NCBI GenBank assembly: GCA_937898675.1
Contig: CALEJB010000035.1
Span: 30,954-94,953 of the forward strand
Length of the DNA: 64,000 bases
Direction of reading: 5' to 3'
Origin: an uncultured Prevotellaceae bacterium
Lineage (GTDB): Bacteria > Bacteroidota > Bacteroidia > Bacteroidales > Muribaculaceae
The translations under genes were made by a program, and so were the position numbers. The notes under the pieces were generated by a model, which was not told the origin of the DNA, made no database searches, and saw only the letters and a program-made list of their open reading frames with translations. Shown here one piece after another: positions 62,197-64,000 of the stretch; positions within the stretch are counted from its first letter, which is position 1; every line of letters begins with the position of its first letter.

Positions 62197-62230
62197 TTTC
62201 AGGTTAGAAAAACCTGTTGTCTTCAATAAG

Positions 62231-63751
62231 TTACTTTAAGATAACCTTCTTGCCGTTCTTGATGAAGATGCCGTTGGTGGGATTAGCCACGCGCACACCC
62301 TGCATGTTGTAATAAACATTCTCACCATTGTCGGTGTTAACCTCGTTGATGCCGGTTGCGCTGCTAAGGATCTCGAACATGTAAACCACGCGGCCCACAG
62401 TGCCGTCTGCCTGGTAAGGAATGTGAGTCCTGAGCTCACTGCCGGGAGCATAAACGCCCTCGATAATCATGGTAGCCATGCCGGGAGCATCGTTGTTCAT
62501 ATAAGAAACGGTGTACTGGCCTTCGAGAAGGTCACAGAGGCCGCTCATGTCAAACACGACGGGCTCATCCTCGTAGGTAACTGATGCGGGAAGACCATCG
62601 GTTACAACATGGTTCTTGATGTCAATCCAGGTAATGGGATCAATCATCACGGTGTCCTCGTTCTCGCCGACAACCATGAGGCGGAGCTCGTGGGTGGGAC
62701 CAGCATAGCGGAACATGGTGTTCAAAGTCTGCGAGAAAGCACTATTGGCGGCAAAGGGATTATTCTCGTTGGCGCAGGTCCACTCGGTGTCGTCATCAGC
62801 CTGGAAGTAGAGGCGGCCGGTAGCGCTGAGGTCGCTCAGGAAGGTAGCCTCAACGGTGAACTCATGGTTCATGCCACCCTCGTTCTCGGTGCCGATGTAG
62901 TTCCAGTCAGGAAGGTTCTCATAATAAACATTCACGTTGGCGATAGCGCTCTGCTTCTGCAGGTCACCGATGCCAAGCATGAAGGACAGTTCAATGGTCT
63001 CGCCAGCGGCAATGGTGCGGTTTTTCCAGCAAAAGCCCATAGCAGAGTCATAGGAGCCATCCTCTTCCATCCAGTTTGAAGACTGGGTATAATTGCCGAC
63101 CACAGCACTTGCGCTGTTATTTGTGTTTGAGGTCCACTTTCCGAACCAGTAGCCGTCACAAGCATCAACACCAGGAATGCCATCGCCAAAGTATACATTC
63201 AACGCTGCGGTAGCGCCCGTCACGGCATCCTTGAGCAACAAGCCATAGGTGTTGCCAGCGGCATCTGCGATGCGCGACAGTGGTGCATTGTCCTTATCGC
63301 CAATCTTAACATCGGCATACACGCCAGCGCTGATTGTCACGTCGTAATCATTGTTGTTGGTGAAAGTGTAAACAATGCGGCCAAAGTTTCTGAAAGATTC
63401 AATTCTTGCAGTAGCCGTTACGCCATATTTGGTGGTGCCATTCATGCAATCAAGAAAATCAGCATTATTGTTGTCCACCTGGAAAGCAGCCTGGTAACCG
63501 CCTTCGTTGTAAGTTGACGAATAATACTTGTTATTAAACAAGCCCATCACGTCAATAACGCCGCACTGTGAGTAAAATGCTGAGCCAGGCAAACGATATC
63601 GGTAATAGACATCTGTATCTGCCAATCTTTCATACCCCGAAGGAAGGGTGTTATAGACGCTCTTGAAACTAGGCTTACCATCCTTTTCAGATGCACTCAT
63701 TGCCATGCCTACGAACAGCAACAGCAAACCGATAAAAGTAATTCTTTTCAT
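62231..63751 (-). CDS. Large secreted protein with C-terminal sorting-like tail
   Basis: I do not recognise a named family for the bulk of this 506-residue protein. It has a signal peptide (1-20, ending MSA), then a beta-rich body with a segment RTIAAGETIELSFMLGIGDL, a Ser/Thr-poor aromatic composition, and two or three beta-sandwich-like regions. Residues of about 355-440 contain a VTYEDEPVVFDMSGL segment, resembling domains of other Bacteroidota surface proteins. The C-terminal 40 residues (TGINEVN, then VYYNMQGVRVANPTNGIFIK and GKKVILK) match the secretion tail pattern found in many Bacteroidales exported proteins, similar to a type IX sorting domain. Function is unknown. Faces the pgk gene. 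Confidence 0.7.
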   Translation of the reverse strand: MKRITFIGLLLLFVGMAMSASEKDGKPSFKSVYNTLPSGYERLADTDVYYRYRLPGSAFYSQCGVIDVMGLFNNKYYSSTYNEGGYQAAFQVDNNNADFLDCMNGTTKYGVTATARIESFRNFGRIVYTFTNNNDYDVTISAGVYADVKIGDKDNAPLSRIADAAGNTYGLLLKDAVTGATAALNVYFGDGIPGVDACDGYWFGKWTSNTNNSASAVVGNYTQSSNWMEEDGSYDSAMGFCWKNRTIAAGETIELSFMLGIGDLQKQSAIANVNVYYENLPDWNYIGTENEGGMNHEFTVEATFLSDLSATGRLYFQADDDTEWTCANENNPFAANSAFSQTLNTMFRYAGPTHELRLMVVGENEDTVMIDPITWIDIKNHVVTDGLPASVTYEDEPVVFDMSGLCDLLEGQYTVSYMNNDAPGMATMIIEGVYAPGSELRTHIPYQADGTVGRVVYMFEILSSATGINEVNTDNGENVYYNMQGVRVANPTNGIFIKNGKKVILK

Positions 63752-63799
63752 AATTGAGTTTGTTTAAAAGTTGTTAATAATGAAAAATATTTATGGGTA

Positions 63800-63807
63800 C
63801 AAAAGTA
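63800..63807 (-). promoter_or_regulatory. -7 promoter element for the sorting-tail protein gene
   Basis: The minus strand reads TACTTTTG, about 48 bases before the ATG at 63751. Confidence 0.6.
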
Positions 63808-63882
63808 GTAAAAATAAAATATTGACCAAATAATTTTACCTTAATTCCGCAACACTATAATTTAACTTTATTTATAAGTGCC

Positions 63883-63903
63883 TGAGCAACAAAATGTTGC
63901 TCA
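63883..63903. repeat. Near-perfect inverted repeat before the right-hand partial gene
   Basis: TGAGCAACA (63883-63891) and TGTTGCTCA (63895-63903) form a 9-bp palindrome with a 3-base centre. It lies about 70 bases before the right-hand ATG. It may be a terminator or the end region of an insertion sequence. See findings. Confidence 0.55.
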
Positions 63904-63973
63904 AGATTTTGCCATGTCAGATTTTTCACTTAACTTAGTGCTGCAAAAAAAATAGCAAAAATCATAACAAGAC

Positions 63974-64000
63974 ATGGCAAAAGTACAAATAAAATCTGTG
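63974..64000 (+). CDS. Start of a possible IS1380-family transposase (cut by the window end)
   Basis: The last 27 bases read ATG followed by eight codons, encoding MAKVQIKSV. Many Bacteroidales IS1380-family transposases begin MAKVQIKSEKLTPFGG or similar, so this is a plausible start, but nine residues are too few for confidence. It is the only signal at the end of the window, with the palindrome about 70 bases upstream. It may equally be an unrelated gene. Confidence 0.35.

Overview
The window is chromosomal DNA from a Bacteroidota bacterium, order Bacteroidales. The GC-rich coding style and gene content would fit a Muribaculaceae-type gut lineage, but the family cannot be fixed from sequence reading alone. 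Supporting signs are the many TAnnTTTG -7 promoter elements, weak Shine-Dalgarno sequences, and families largely confined to Bacteroidota (DUF6029, DUF4252, Omp28-related proteins, an LptD-like assembly protein, EFR1 ferrodoxin, paired small and large methylmalonyl-CoA mutase subunits). Nearly all of it looks like vertically inherited backbone. I saw no prophage, CRISPR array, tRNA or rRNA. The only mobile-element hint is at the extreme right end.

Layout. 1-8.6 kb: the 3' end of a transketolase gene, an OmpA-type porin, MATE and EamA transporters, uvrB, a YgiQ-type radical SAM gene and a PAP2 phosphatase. 8.6-14.3 kb: a five-gene minus-strand operon of secreted proteins (TlpA thioredoxin, DUF6029 protein, Omp28 lipoprotein, a dockerin-tailed protein, an Omp28-plus-dockerin protein). 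14.4-22.5 kb: MgtC and KefB-like membrane proteins on the plus strand, then a minus-strand run tatA-tatC-phosphohydrolase-PQQ-like propeller-dacB. 22.7-24.7 kb: phosphate butyryltransferase and butyrate kinase. 24.8-29.7 kb: a LysE exporter, then an overlapping LptD-like / papain-like hydrolase / EFR1 ferrodoxin operon.

29.9-36.9 kb holds hydrogen metabolism. The maturases hydG and hydF are on the plus strand, facing a minus-strand trimeric NAD-linked [FeFe] hydrogenase (NuoF-like, HydA, NuoE-like). Together with ptb-buk and methylmalonyl-CoA mutase (52.7-56.7 kb) this points to a fermentative anaerobe that can dispose of electrons as H2 and carbon as short-chain acids through the propionate and (iso)butyrate routes.

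37-45 kb: ribosomal protein S1, 5-formyl-THF cyclo-ligase, an M16 peptidase, RsgA and an alanine:cation symporter. 45-51 kb: a translationally coupled GH2-GH3 glycosidase pair. 51-52.5 kb: a small winged-helix regulator, its partner membrane protein and a sparse region. 57-60.6 kb: a galactose operon in which a nucleotidyltransferase accompanies galK and galM. 60.9-63.8 kb: pgk and a secreted protein with a sorting-like tail. The window ends on the first codons of what may be an IS1380-type transposase.

The most notable patterns are: promoters so close to the start codon that the mRNAs should be leaderless (rsgA, uvrB, the LysE gene); the secreted thioredoxin-fold/dockerin operon; a strong hairpin just before hydF; and the nucleotidyltransferase in the gal operon. 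No clearly novel defence or mobile system was found.
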